In this document: positions 7,010 through 14,994 of the stretch, in pieces | How positions within the stretch are numbered: the first letter of the stretch is position 1 | Layout: each line of letters opens with the position of its first letter | Source: an uncultured Eubacteriales bacterium | GTDB taxonomy: Bacteria > Bacillota > Clostridia > Christensenellales > Borkfalkiaceae | Assembly: GCA_900549005.1 (NCBI GenBank) | Contig: URMT01000004.1 | Span: forward strand, 1 to 41,142 | DNA length: 41,142 nt | Direction: 5' to 3' | Position numbers and translations under genes: made by a program | Notes under the pieces: generated by a model | Database searches by the model: none | What the model was told of the DNA's origin: nothing | What the model saw: only the letters and a program-made list of their open reading frames with translations

Positions 7010-8218
7010 TTACAACTTTTCGGCGACGGCCTGCAAGAACTCGCGGCTGTTCAGCTTCTGGGGTACGACGCCCTCGCGGCGGAACAGCGGAATCAAGTCG
7101 CCCGTCATTTTGCCGCCCTCAATCGTTTCGATAACCGCCCTTTCGAGCTTTTTGGCAAATTCGGTGAGCTCGGGGATGCCGTCGAGTTCGCCGCGCTTGG
7201 CAAGCGCGCCCGTCCACGCCCAGATGGTGGCGACTGAGTTGGTGGAAGTTTCCTCTCCCTTCAAATACTTGTAGTAGTGGCGCGTAACCGTGCCGTGGGC
7301 GGCCTCGTATTCGTAGTTGCCGTCGGGCGAGACGAGCACCGAACTCATCATTCCGAGCGAGCCGTAGGCAGTTGCAACCATATCGCTCATAACGTCGCCG
7401 TCGTAGTTTTTGCACGCCCACAGAACGCCGCCCTCGCTGCGCATTATGCGCGCAACGATGTCGTCGATGAGGGTATACATAAAGTATATGCCCGCCTCTT
7501 CGAACTTCTTTTTGTAGTCGCGTTCGTAAATTTCGTTGAATATATCCTTGAAGCGGTGGTCGTAAGTCTTGGAGATTGTGTCCTTTGCGCCGAACCACAG
7601 CGGCATTTTGTTTTCGAGGGCGTAGTTGAAACAGCTTACGGCAAAACTTTCTATCGACTTATCGAGGTTGTGCACACCCTGCACTATTCCGTCGCCGCCG
7701 AACTGCTTTATAAGACTGCGCGAAACTTCGTTGCCGTCCTTGTCGCAGACGACGAGGTAGGCGCTTTCGCCAGCCTTTGCGCGCGTTTCGACGGAGTTAT
7801 AGATGTCGCCGTAGGCGTGACGGGCGAGCACTATGGGCGCCTTCCAGCCGGGCACGTATGGAGTTATGCCCTTTACGATTATGGGCGCGCGGAACACGGT
7901 GCCGTCGAGTATGCGCCTTATGGTGCCGTTGGGGCTCTTCCACATCTTTTTCAGCTTATACTCCTCCACGCGCTGCGCGTTGGGGGTGATGGTGGCGCAC
8001 TTTACGGCAACGCCGTACTTCTTCGCGGCATAAGCCGCGTCCTCGGTAACCTTGTCGTCCGTCCTGTCCCTTTCGGGCAGGCCCAAATCGTAGTACTCGG
8101 TTTTGAGGTCTACGTACGGCTCGATTAAAATTTCCTTTATCCATTTCCACAATACGCGCGTCATCTCGTCGCCGTCCATTTCGACGAGCGGCGTGGTCAT
8201 CTTTATCTTTTCGGGCAT
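7010..8218 (-). CDS. icd: NADP-dependent isocitrate dehydrogenase, eukaryote-like type
   Basis: It oxidises isocitrate to 2-oxoglutarate with NADP in the cytosol, supplying glutamate precursor. The 402 residues, the start [17 protein letters not shown] and the end match the IDH subfamily shared with eukaryotic cytosolic and mitochondrial enzymes, rather than the E. coli Icd type. The substrate loop [16 protein letters not shown] (near 95-110) and the conserved [14 protein letters not shown] and [11 protein letters not shown] segments are intact. The ATG at 8218 follows AAGGAGC. The gene stands alone with its own promoter and terminator; no other TCA-cycle gene is nearby. Confidence 0.95.
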   Translation of the reverse strand: MPEKIKMTTPLVEMDGDEMTRVLWKWIKEILIEPYVDLKTEYYDLGLPERDRTDDKVTEDAAYAAKKYGVAVKCATITPNAQRVEEYKLKKMWKSPNGTIRRILDGTVFRAPIIVKGITPYVPGWKAPIVLARHAYGDIYNSVETRAKAGESAYLVVCDKDGNEVSRSLIKQFGGDGIVQGVHNLDKSIESFAVSCFNYALENKMPLWFGAKDTISKTYDHRFKDIFNEIYERDYKKKFEEAGIYFMYTLIDDIVARIMRSEGGVLWACKNYDGDVMSDMVATAYGSLGMMSSVLVSPDGNYEYEAAHGTVTRHYYKYLKGEETSTNSVATIWAWTGALAKRGELDGIPELTEFAKKLERAVIETIEGGKMTGDLIPLFRREGVVPQKLNSREFLQAVAEKL

Positions 8219-8255
8219 ATACGGCTCCTTGAAAAATAATTTTTGCTTTTGATAA

Positions 8256-8285
8256 ATTATATATTCAAAACGAGCCGTTTGTCAA
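8256..8285 (-). promoter_or_regulatory. sigma-A promoter of icd
   Basis: TTGACA (8285-8280), an 18-bp spacer and TATAAT (8261-8256) on the minus strand, 37 bp ahead of the ATG. Confidence 0.75.
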
Positions 8286-8342
8286 ATGAATAAGCGCAAA
8301 CGCGAAAGTATGCAAAACATACGCTTTACCGATACCTTTGGC

Positions 8343-8458
8343 GTCATTTCAACCGAAGCGAACAAAGTGAGCGGAGCAGAGAAATCTCGCCGTACACAGC
8401 CTTCGGCTCATAGATTTCCCGACTGCGCTCGCCGCACGCTCGCTCCGCTCGAAATGAC
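8343..8458. repeat. dispersed palindromic repeat, copy B
   Basis: It starts GTCATTTCAACCGAAGCG, includes AGAGAAATCTC, and closes with GCTCGAAATGAC, so its ends form an inverted repeat (GTCATTTC with GAAATGAC). It belongs to the same family as the unit at 3371-3523. It fills most of the gap between icd and ddl. Confidence 0.65.
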
Positions 8459-8515
8459 AGTACGGAAAAACGTTGTTGACTACCGTCTTACATACATTAC
8501 CGCCGAACGGGCCGA

Positions 8516-9616
8516 CTACTTGATTTTTGAAGTGAGCGTTGGCACGTGCGACAGAATACCCGTCTTTAACAGCAGTTTTCCGCGCTCTTTTTTAAAATCT
8601 GAAACGGCCTGCTCTATAATGCCGCTCAAAAACGGATAAAACTTTTTGAATGACTTTGCGAACAGGTACCACGCCAGCGAACCGGGCACGGTGTTGACCT
8701 CGCTTAAATACAGTTTTTCGCCGCTCAAAAGAAAGTCGAACCGAGCAATGCCGCGCATATCAAGCGCGGTATAAACCCGCCTTACGATTTCCTTCACCTC
8801 GCCTTCCGTGCTTTCGGGTATGTCGGCGGGAATTACCGACCTGCCGCCGCCCGAATACTTATCGTCGAAGGACAAAAGCCCGTCTGACGCGAACGCCTCT
8901 TCACACTCGGATACGACCACGTTGCCGCCTATACAGCACGCGGCGCAGTTGATTTCGCGGCGGGGAAAAAGATAGCTTTCGCACAGCGCCTTTGTATCGA
9001 AGCACAGCGCGCCCGCTATGGCGGCGGCATACTCCCCGTCGGTTTCGGCCTTTGCAACGCCTATGCTTGAACCGAGCTTTGCAGGCTTGATTATGGCGGG
9101 CAGGCCCGTAAGTTTTTTCGCCTCGGGAAAGTCTCCCTCTGCGCGGGCGACGAAGTAAGGGAGTACGGGCACGCCCAGCCCTTCGAGCACGACTTTTGCG
9201 TGGCACTTGTCGAGAAAGGCAGAGCCGCCGAATATGTCGCCGCCCGCCATAGGGATACCCGCGCAGGCAAACAGGCCGCCCACTCCACCGCCCTCGCCAA
9301 GGCCGCCGTGACAGCAGTTGATTGCGGCATATACGGGGATGAATTTCTTTATTCTGCCCCGCCTGCCAAAGATGTGCAGGCCGCCGCCTTCGACTATGCA
9401 GCGGGAGGAAGAAACCAGCTCTTCGCTCCGCCTGAACACGCCTATGTCGGCAAGATTTTCGCCGCAGTAAAAGGCGCCGCTGGGGGATATGTATACGGGA
9501 ATTACCGCCGCGCCGCCGCTCTTCAATACGTTTGCGCACATCGTGCCCGTAATTACCGATATTTCGCTTTCGTTGGATGCACCGCCGAATACCACGGCGA
9601 TATAGTGTTCAAGCAT
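8516..9616 (-). CDS. ddl: D-alanine--D-alanine ligase
   Basis: An ATP-grasp enzyme that joins two D-Ala for peptidoglycan precursor synthesis. Motifs in order are VVFGGASNESEIS near the N-terminus, CCHGGLGEGG, KPAKLGSSIGV (ATP-grasp), RFDFLL and LSEVNTVPGS near the C-terminus, all typical of Ddl. The start is placed at ATG 9616 because GGAGGTGA lies 9 nt upstream; the frame is open 20 codons further but without a signal. The length is 366 residues. It follows the MurF-like gene, whose enzyme uses the product D-Ala-D-Ala, so the two are functionally linked. Confidence 0.92.
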   Translation of the reverse strand: MLEHYIAVVFGGASNESEISVITGTMCANVLKSGGAAVIPVYISPSGAFYCGENLADIGVFRRSEELVSSSRCIVEGGGLHIFGRRGRIKKFIPVYAAINCCHGGLGEGGGVGGLFACAGIPMAGGDIFGGSAFLDKCHAKVVLEGLGVPVLPYFVARAEGDFPEAKKLTGLPAIIKPAKLGSSIGVAKAETDGEYAAAIAGALCFDTKALCESYLFPRREINCAACCIGGNVVVSECEEAFASDGLLSFDDKYSGGGRSVIPADIPESTEGEVKEIVRRVYTALDMRGIARFDFLLSGEKLYLSEVNTVPGSLAWYLFAKSFKKFYPFLSGIIEQAVSDFKKERGKLLLKTGILSHVPTLTSKIK

Positions 9617-9718
9617 AAAAAAAATCACCTCCGCTTTTAGCTTTGGTGAGTTTACAGCTGCGCAAAAGGAGCGCATATATGGCCGAACTATTCAAAGTGG
9701 GGCCGCATACAATATCTT

Positions 9719-9754
9719 TTTTTCCGCCGCGCCGCTTTCGGCGCGGCGGAAAAA
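9719..9754. other. 15-bp perfect hairpin between murF and ddl
   Basis: TTTTTCCGCCGCGCC (9719-9733) pairs fully with 9740-9754 around GCTTTC. On the minus-strand transcript there is no U-run after the stem, so it is not a classic terminator for murF. It may attenuate or protect the mRNA between murF and ddl. Confidence 0.55.
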
Positions 9755-9759
9755 TATTT

Positions 9760-11358
9760 TTAATAAATGTCGGGCAGGTCGTTCAAAAACAGCACGGTGT
9801 CGCCCGAAGAAAGGTAGCCTTTCAGCTCGCGCTGGGCGTCTTTAAGGGTCTGGCGCACTACAAGTTTTTCGGGGTCGCCGCCCGCCGCAAGGTAGCCCTC
9901 TTTTACGGGAGTGACCAGCGTGTCACCCACCAGAATGACGAAGTCGAGCCCCGCCAGCAGGCCGCCGAACTCACTGTTCTCCTTTTCTTCCAGTATTCCC
10001 AGCTCGACTATGCCGGGAGTGACGATTATCTTTCTGCCGTCGAACGCGCGCAAAACGCCGAGCGCGGCGCGGGCGCCCTTTACGTTGGCGTTGTAGCCGT
10101 CGTCGAGAATGTTTATGCCGTTGGATTTGGTGAGCTGCAACCTGTGTTCGACGAAGTCGAGCTCCTCCGCCGCCGCGGCGATATCTGCAAGGCTTACGCC
10201 CATCTCGTACGCAAGTTCGGCCGCAAGGCCGCAATTGTTGGCGCAGTGCGCGCCCAGAAGCCTGGTGTGCACGCGCACGCTCTCTCCGCCCAGGGTTATG
10301 GTAAAGTCGGTGCCGTCGCAGCCGGCAGCCACATCCGATACGCAGGAGCAAACAACGGTTTCGCAGGGCGCGCCTTTGAAGTAGTCGGCGCAGTCTGCGG
10401 CAAGGAAGGCCTTTTTGCCCGTCGCGGCAAGAATTTCCCCCTTGGCTTTTATTATATTCTCCAAACTTTCAAAAGTTTCCAGGTGCTGGGCGCATATACC
10501 CGTTATAAGCGAATAGTCGGGCGGGCAGATTGCGCAGAGTTCGGCAATATCGCCCACGTTGCGCGCGCCCATTTCGGCTATGAACACGTCGTAGTCGGCG
10601 AGGTCGTTGGCATTTACGGCAAGCGATATGCCTATCGGCGTGTTGTGCGAACGGGGCGTGGTGAGCACCCTGTATTTTTTGCCGAGCATAGCCGAGAGTA
10701 TGTTTTTGGTGCTCGTCTTGCCGTAACTGCCCGTTATGCCGACAACCGTGATATCTGACGAAGCAATCTTTGCCGTAGCCTTTTTTATATAGGTGCGGTT
10801 GTGGGGCACTTCGTAAATCTTTGCAATCTCGTTGGCAAGGCATATCATAGGGATGAGAAGCACGGGAAGAAGGGCGAGCGCGCAGTAGCGCAGAACGGTG
10901 AAGAGCTGTTGCTGCCATACCTCCGCCGCAAAGTTTAAAAGGGTGATGACGAAATACGAAATTATTGCCGTTACGGCAAACAGTACGGCTTCAAGGCGCT
11001 TGAAGCGCTTTGTGCGCACGGCGGGCACGCGAAGGGCGATTTTGCCGTCGGCATAGATATATACGGCGAAGAATACGGCATAGGGCACCAGCCCCACCAC
11101 CGCCGCCCACTGGCCCGCAAACGAGAAGCAGAGCGAAACGATTGCGCACGACAACGCGCACAACATTCCTAAAAGGAGCAGCCTTTCAAACGACATATTG
11201 CTGCGCTTTGCCGCCCAGCGCATAAGTTTGCCGCTTGAATAGTTGCAGCCCTGCAACGCGCCCAGAAGTTTTACCGACGACATTGTGAGCAGCGCCCCGA
11301 AGCAGAGCGCTATCAGCACACATTCAACAGTTTTTCCCACAGATATGAATATACCCAT
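9760..11358 (-). CDS. murF: MurF-like Mur ligase with membrane N-terminal domain
   Basis: It would add D-Ala-D-Ala to UDP-MurNAc-tripeptide in peptidoglycan synthesis. The catalytic part has the Mur ligase P-loop GITGSYGKTSTKN (about 207-219), the conserved TPRSHNTPIGIS and FIAEMGARNVGDIAELC, and the C-terminal DDGYNAN segment. About 190 residues precede it, with at least four hydrophobic segments, which standard MurF lacks; such membrane-tethered forms occur in some Clostridia. ATG 11358 is chosen because it overlaps the upstream stop (TAATG) and has GGGAGAGG ahead. Length 532. The ddl gene downstream supports the role, although a related Mur-type ligase cannot be excluded. Confidence 0.82.
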   Translation of the reverse strand: MGIFISVGKTVECVLIALCFGALLTMSSVKLLGALQGCNYSSGKLMRWAAKRSNMSFERLLLLGMLCALSCAIVSLCFSFAGQWAAVVGLVPYAVFFAVYIYADGKIALRVPAVRTKRFKRLEAVLFAVTAIISYFVITLLNFAAEVWQQQLFTVLRYCALALLPVLLIPMICLANEIAKIYEVPHNRTYIKKATAKIASSDITVVGITGSYGKTSTKNILSAMLGKKYRVLTTPRSHNTPIGISLAVNANDLADYDVFIAEMGARNVGDIAELCAICPPDYSLITGICAQHLETFESLENIIKAKGEILAATGKKAFLAADCADYFKGAPCETVVCSCVSDVAAGCDGTDFTITLGGESVRVHTRLLGAHCANNCGLAAELAYEMGVSLADIAAAAEELDFVEHRLQLTKSNGINILDDGYNANVKGARAALGVLRAFDGRKIIVTPGIVELGILEEKENSEFGGLLAGLDFVILVGDTLVTPVKEGYLAAGGDPEKLVVRQTLKDAQRELKGYLSSGDTVLFLNDLPDIY

Positions 11359-12062
11359 TACCTCTCCCTGCCGCACCCGTTTAAGAATGCGGAGACAAGT
11401 TCGTTAAATTCTGTATAATTTTCGCAGAAGCAGAAGTGCCCGCCGCGTATTATTTTAAGAGTTGAGCCGCTTATGTTTGCGGCAAACACGGCACCCTCTT
11501 CGTCTGCGGGCGTAACCGTATCGCCGTCGCCGTAAATAAGCAGCGCGGGCGCGCAGATTTTTTTCGCCTCTTCGCGCAAATCTTCGTTGACTATCTTTTT
11601 ATAACTTGCGCGCATAACGGGCGGCAGGGCGCGATATTCCCTGCTGCCGAAATGCCTTTCGGCAAAGCGCGGCGCAAATTTTTTGGTAAACCTGTAAAGC
11701 GCGACCTTTGCTTTATACGCGCGCGTGCGCGGCTTTACCAGCCCCGCTCCGCCCGTTATAACCAGACTCTTTACAAGTTCGGGGCGGCTTGCCGCCAGCT
11801 TGATTGCCACCCTTGCGCCGAACGAGTGGGCAACGATATGCGCGCCGCTTATGCCGCAGGCACACATAAACTGTTGCAGCCACAAGCAGTAATCGCCCAC
11901 AGACCACGCCGCGGGCAGCGGCGACGAGGCGCCGAATCCCGGGAAATCGGGAGCGACTATGCGGTAGTTTTCTTTGAAATATTCTATGCTGTAATAAAAG
12001 CTCTCTTTTTTAGAGCAATAGCCGTGCAGAAACAACAGCGTTTCGCCGCGCCCCTTCTGCAC
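11358..12062 (-). CDS. alpha/beta hydrolase
   Basis: A 234-residue cytosolic hydrolase. The oxyanion segment FLHGY is at 11-15, the nucleophile S80 is in AHSFG, the acid is D179 or D181 in YGDGDTVTP, and the base is H209 in RGGHF. The substrate is unknown. The only start in the frame is GTG 12062, but about 20 codons upstream (reading YGGNAIFTGNLHISC) look like the usual N-terminal beta-strand of the family. A rare start codon or a small frameshift there is therefore possible. It is translationally coupled to murF by a TAATG overlap. Confidence 0.8.
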   Translation of the reverse strand: MQKGRGETLLFLHGYCSKKESFYYSIEYFKENYRIVAPDFPGFGASSPLPAAWSVGDYCLWLQQFMCACGISGAHIVAHSFGARVAIKLAASRPELVKSLVITGGAGLVKPRTRAYKAKVALYRFTKKFAPRFAERHFGSREYRALPPVMRASYKKIVNEDLREEAKKICAPALLIYGDGDTVTPADEEGAVFAANISGSTLKIIRGGHFCFCENYTEFNELVSAFLNGCGRER

Positions 12063-12156
12063 GCAGGATATATGCAGATTGCCCGTAAAAATAGCATTAC
12101 CCCCGTAATATGCCGCAAATACTCAATTTAACCGCGCGTAGCCGCGCATTAAAAAC

Positions 12157-12591
12157 TTATATATCCCTTGCCATTACAAGGCAATCTTCTCCGTCGGTAT
12201 AATACCTGGCGCGGGCGTAAACGCCCTTGAAGCCGTGCTTTAAATACATCGACATTGCAACCGAATTTGAAACGCGCACTTCCAGAAATACCCTGCACGC
12301 GCCCCTTTCGCGGGCGGCCGCAACAAGCGCTTCTAAAATGGCGCCGCCTATCCCGCCGCCGCGGTAATTTTCCGCCACGGCAATATTATCTATATCGGCG
12401 GTATCGTAACCCACAGTCACTCCGCCGTAGCCCGCGACCTCGCCTTCGTCGTCGCACAGTATCCCGATAAAATTTTCGCCCGAAAAACTGTCCGCAAGCA
12501 TACGGTAACTCCACGGCTCCTTGGGGAAGCACTCCTTTTCAAGCTCGGATATGCGCAGAATATCCTCAAACTTCCAGCCGCGGATGGTCAT
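12157..12591 (-). CDS. rimI: ribosomal protein S18 N-acetyltransferase-like GNAT (RimI)
   Basis: A GNAT enzyme of 144 residues that acetylates protein N-termini, classically ribosomal protein S18. The acetyl-CoA loop is RGGGIGG (77-83), and the family's EVRVSNSVAMSMYLKHGF segment follows. The start at ATG 12591 overlaps the tsaB stop (ATGA), the usual coupling in tsaE-tsaB-rimI clusters. The frame extends upstream but only as read-through of tsaB. A 94-bp gap separates it from the hydrolase gene. Confidence 0.9.
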   Translation of the reverse strand: MTIRGWKFEDILRISELEKECFPKEPWSYRMLADSFSGENFIGILCDDEGEVAGYGGVTVGYDTADIDNIAVAENYRGGGIGGAILEALVAAARERGACRVFLEVRVSNSVAMSMYLKHGFKGVYARARYYTDGEDCLVMARDI

Positions 12592-13214
12592 TTCCTGCCC
12601 TCCTCGGCCTGCGATTTGCGCACGTAAAGCGCGTGCATTTCGCCAAACGGCGAGCCCGACGAAAGTTTTTTGCACACCGCGTGATAAAGGCAGTCGCCCG
12701 CGTCAAGCTGCGTATAGCGCGGCAGGTCGAGCGGCTGAAAGCCGTACAAAGCAAGCCCCTTCGAAATCAGCTCCTCGCGCGAGATATACACAGGTTCGCC
12801 GAAGGTGCCGCCTGTTACGCGGCAGACATAATAGTGAGCGTGCGCCGCGTCGGCCACGGCAAAAAAGTCGGGCGCATTTACATTATATGCCACCAGCTCG
12901 AACGAGGTGAGCGGCATAAGCGGCCGCCCCGCGGCGAGGGCGAAACCCTTGGCGGCGGATACGCCTATGCGTATGCCCGTGAACGAGCCGGGGCCCGTCA
13001 CAGCACAGAAGAAGTCGCAGTTTGAGGGGGAAAGTTCCGCTTCGTCCATAGCGCTCTCCACCTCGTCCATCAAGAGCACGGAGTGTTTGAGGGCGCAGTC
13101 GGCAAGGTAGCGTTTTGCCGCCTTTTTGCCGTTTGCCGCAACCACAGTAAGGTGCGCCGATGCCGTGTCTACTGCAAGAAATTTATTGAATTTTGCCCCT
13201 TCCTCTTCGTTCAT
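12588..13214 (-). CDS. tsaB: tRNA threonylcarbamoyladenosine synthesis protein TsaB
   Basis: The TsaB partner of TsaD and TsaE in making t6A at position 37 of ANN-decoding tRNAs. It has an actin-like fold with LAVDTAS near the N-terminus and the hallmark GPGSFTGIRIG at about 74-84. ATG 13214 is preferred over a GTG two codons upstream because AAGGTG lies just ahead. Length 208. TsaB has lost the metal-binding residues of TsaD, as usual. tsaD itself is not in the window. Confidence 0.93.
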   Translation of the reverse strand: MNEEEGAKFNKFLAVDTASAHLTVVAANGKKAAKRYLADCALKHSVLLMDEVESAMDEAELSPSNCDFFCAVTGPGSFTGIRIGVSAAKGFALAAGRPLMPLTSFELVAYNVNAPDFFAVADAAHAHYYVCRVTGGTFGEPVYISREELISKGLALYGFQPLDLPRYTQLDAGDCLYHAVCKKLSSGSPFGEMHALYVRKSQAEEGRK

Positions 13215-13287
13215 AAACACCTTTTTTATCTGAATTGGGCGGCATATATGCCGCAGATAATGCGTTTTTATACAAAAAAAATTGCGG

Positions 13288-13689
13288 TCAGTAAATTATT
13301 TTACGCACGCCGTCGTCCAGCTTTTCGATGGTGACGGTTTTGCAGTTTTCGGGCAGAACTTCGGCAATGTTCTGCGCCCATTCCACCAGGCAGACGCCGT
13401 CGCCGTAGAAATAGTCGGTAAGCCCCAGCCCCTCCGCCTGCGCGCCAGATGAAAGGCGGTAACAGTCGTAGTGATAGAGCTTTCCGCCGTAGTCGTTCAT
13501 ATAGGCATACGTGGGGCTTAAAATTTCGTCGTCTATGCCGAGGCCGAGGGCCACGCCCTTTGCGAACACCGTTTTGCCCGCGCCCATTTCGCCGTTTAAA
13601 AGCACCACGTCGCCGCCTTTGAGCGACGAGGCGTACTCCCTTGCAAAATTTATCGTCTGTTCCGCAGAGCGGGAAATAAAAACTGCCAT
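13288..13689 (-). CDS. tsaE: tRNA threonylcarbamoyladenosine synthesis ATPase TsaE
   Basis: A P-loop ATPase that drives the TsaBDE complex. Walker A GEMGAGKT is at about 33-40; SPTYAYMNDY and LVEWAQN (switch-like and Walker B-side motifs) are typical. Length 133 from ATG 13689. Another ATG lies two codons upstream (13695), but the promoter -10 ends only 2 nt before it, so the message would begin at about the second ATG. That implies leaderless translation. There is no Shine-Dalgarno sequence. First gene of the tsaE-tsaB-rimI set. Confidence 0.92.
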   Translation of the reverse strand: MAVFISRSAEQTINFAREYASSLKGGDVVLLNGEMGAGKTVFAKGVALGLGIDDEILSPTYAYMNDYGGKLYHYDCYRLSSGAQAEGLGLTDYFYGDGVCLVEWAQNIAEVLPENCKTVTIEKLDDGVRKIIY

Positions 13690-13697
13690 ACGCATAT

Positions 13698-13726
13698 ATT
13701 ATAGCGCGCACGGCAGTTTTTGGCAA
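13698..13726 (-). promoter_or_regulatory. promoter of tsaE, predicted leaderless
   Basis: TTGCCA (13726-13721), a 17-bp spacer and TATAAT (13703-13698). The tsaE ATG at 13689 begins 9 nt after the -10 box, where transcription should start. Confidence 0.65.
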
Positions 13727-13746
13727 TTAAATTGATATTTGAATTT

Positions 13747-14526
13747 TTAAGAGAGAAAATACCTTAAAAGCACGCCGCCCACAAGGAGTAACACCACTCC
13801 TGCACATACGGCAATCATAATTATAGTGCGCTTTTTGGCAACATAGTTGCCTTCATTCTGTGTATCAGTCGCTGCCGGAATTTTAGGCATAAAACGGTCA
13901 TTCATCCTATTTATAAGTTTGGAAATGCGCTTATAAACAGGGAGCGTTACAAGCACAGCTATAAGACAGCGCATGAGGTTGAACGGAAGCACAGATACCC
14001 AAAGATAGTATGTATAGAACGTTTCCCTGGTTACACTGTCGCCGAAAAGCAAACGCATAGGTTCAAGAAGAATTTCCCAATTGCCGTGAAAAGATACTTC
14101 AACGTAGTAGGGAACAAGAACCAGCCAGTTGGAAAGGATTGAAAGGGCAACGGAGCACAGCGAACCTATACCCATACCTAAAAGCGCGCCCCTGAATGTG
14201 CGGTGTTTTTTATAAATCAGCCCTGCGGGAACAACGAAAGCAAGGCCTATTATAAGGTCGGCAAACTCTCCGATAAATACCGTGGACGTCCCCTTTATTA
14301 TGAGTTTAACAAGTATTTTTACAAATACTATAATTCCGCCAGAAAGCGGCCCGAGCGCGAAAGTACCTATAAGCGCTGGAATATCAGAAAAGTTAAGTTC
14401 CAGCCACGAAGGAAAAGCCGCGTTAATAGGGAAGCCGAAGGCGTATAAAACGCCCGCCACCGTTGCGAACATTGCAATTACGGCAATGCGCGATGCCGTA
14501 AAAAACTGTGTGTTGGTGTTTTGCAT
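13747..14526 (-). CDS. ribU: riboflavin ECF transporter substrate-binding subunit RibU
   Basis: The membrane S-component that captures riboflavin and works with the shared ECF energising module (not encoded here). It has about six hydrophobic segments in residues 10-195. The family's early PSWLELNFSDIPALIGTFALGP stretch is present, split here to about residues 39-60. At 259 residues it is longer than usual. The extra basic C-terminal tail carries one more hydrophobic helix (about 234-256), so it may have a seventh membrane segment. The FMN riboswitch upstream confirms the substrate class. ATG 14526 follows AAGGAG at some distance. Confidence 0.92.
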   Translation of the reverse strand: MQNTNTQFFTASRIAVIAMFATVAGVLYAFGFPINAAFPSWLELNFSDIPALIGTFALGPLSGGIIVFVKILVKLIIKGTSTVFIGEFADLIIGLAFVVPAGLIYKKHRTFRGALLGMGIGSLCSVALSILSNWLVLVPYYVEVSFHGNWEILLEPMRLLFGDSVTRETFYTYYLWVSVLPFNLMRCLIAVLVTLPVYKRISKLINRMNDRFMPKIPAATDTQNEGNYVAKKRTIIMIAVCAGVVLLLVGGVLLRYFLS

Positions 14527-14585
14527 AACTTTAAGAACTCCTTAAAAAATTATTATTTCAAAGCAGTTCTTCTGTCCGCCAAAAT

Positions 14586-14622
14586 AAAAAGCGCGCCCCT
14601 TTGGAATGTAAAAGGGGCGCGC
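14586..14622 (-). terminator. riboswitch-controlled terminator of ribU
   Basis: GCGCGCCCCTTT (14622-14611 on the minus strand) pairs perfectly with 14602-14591, followed by a T-run (14590-14586). It lies between the FMN aptamer and ribU, as the expression platform for transcription termination. Confidence 0.85.
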
Positions 14623-14649
14623 AAAATGAATTGCGGTCTGATAAAAAAT

Positions 14650-14808
14650 TCTTTTACCATCCGGACTATACCGTCGGTTTCGGACTCGCACCGAATCAGG
14701 AAAGGGTGAAAAAACCGCTTTCGTCGCAGACTTATGCCGCCGCGCACAACTTTTATGCGCCACGGCAATCACTGCCGGTGGGGAATTGCACCCCGCCCCA
14801 AAGAACTT
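14650..14808 (-). promoter_or_regulatory. FMN riboswitch (RFN element)
   Basis: On the minus strand the conserved RFN blocks appear in order: GGGGCGGGGTGCAATTCCCC, ACCGGCAGT, GCGACGAAAGC-type variable arm, GTGCGAGTCCGAAACCGACGG-type block near 14665-14692, and a closing AGTCCGGATGG. FMN binding would favour the terminator at 14586-14622 and shut off ribU. Confidence 0.93.
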
Positions 14809-14826
14809 ACTTTAAATTATATATAC

Positions 14827-14855
14827 ATTATATAGCGTAATTTTTGCTATGTCAA
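14827..14855 (-). promoter_or_regulatory. perfect consensus promoter of the ribU riboswitch
   Basis: TTGACA (14855-14850), a 17-bp spacer and TATAAT (14832-14827): both hexamers match consensus. It sits about 20 bp before the aptamer. Confidence 0.9.
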
Positions 14856-14965
14856 CTACATTATATGGGCTTTTTTGAGGCAAATTACATTTTATGCCCC
14901 AATCCTGCCCCAAAATTTTTAAAAATTTATTCAATCAAAAAGACCGAATTACATTGTCAGAAATT

Positions 14966-14992
14966 TACCCTGCCGCGTTCCGCGGCAGGGTA
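14966..14992 (-). terminator. hairpin after the DNA methyltransferase operon
   Basis: A perfect 12-bp stem (14966-14977 with 14981-14992) with a 3-nt loop, 2 bp beyond the methyltransferase stop. The T-run is weak on the minus strand (TAAATTT), so termination may be partial. Confidence 0.6.
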
Positions 14993-14994
14993 TT

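Noticed and set aside
7277..8128. Long plus-strand open frame of 283 codons
   Set aside because: It lies entirely opposite icd, whose protein is clearly conserved; the frame is a by-product of high-GC codon use.
9643..10758. Long plus-strand open frame of 371 codons
   Set aside because: It runs antisense to the MurF-like gene, has no ribosome site and reads as no known protein.
13239..13254. 16-bp perfect palindrome between tsaE and tsaB
   Set aside because: It lies in a 73-bp intergenic gap with no promoter elements nearby; too short and isolated to name a function.
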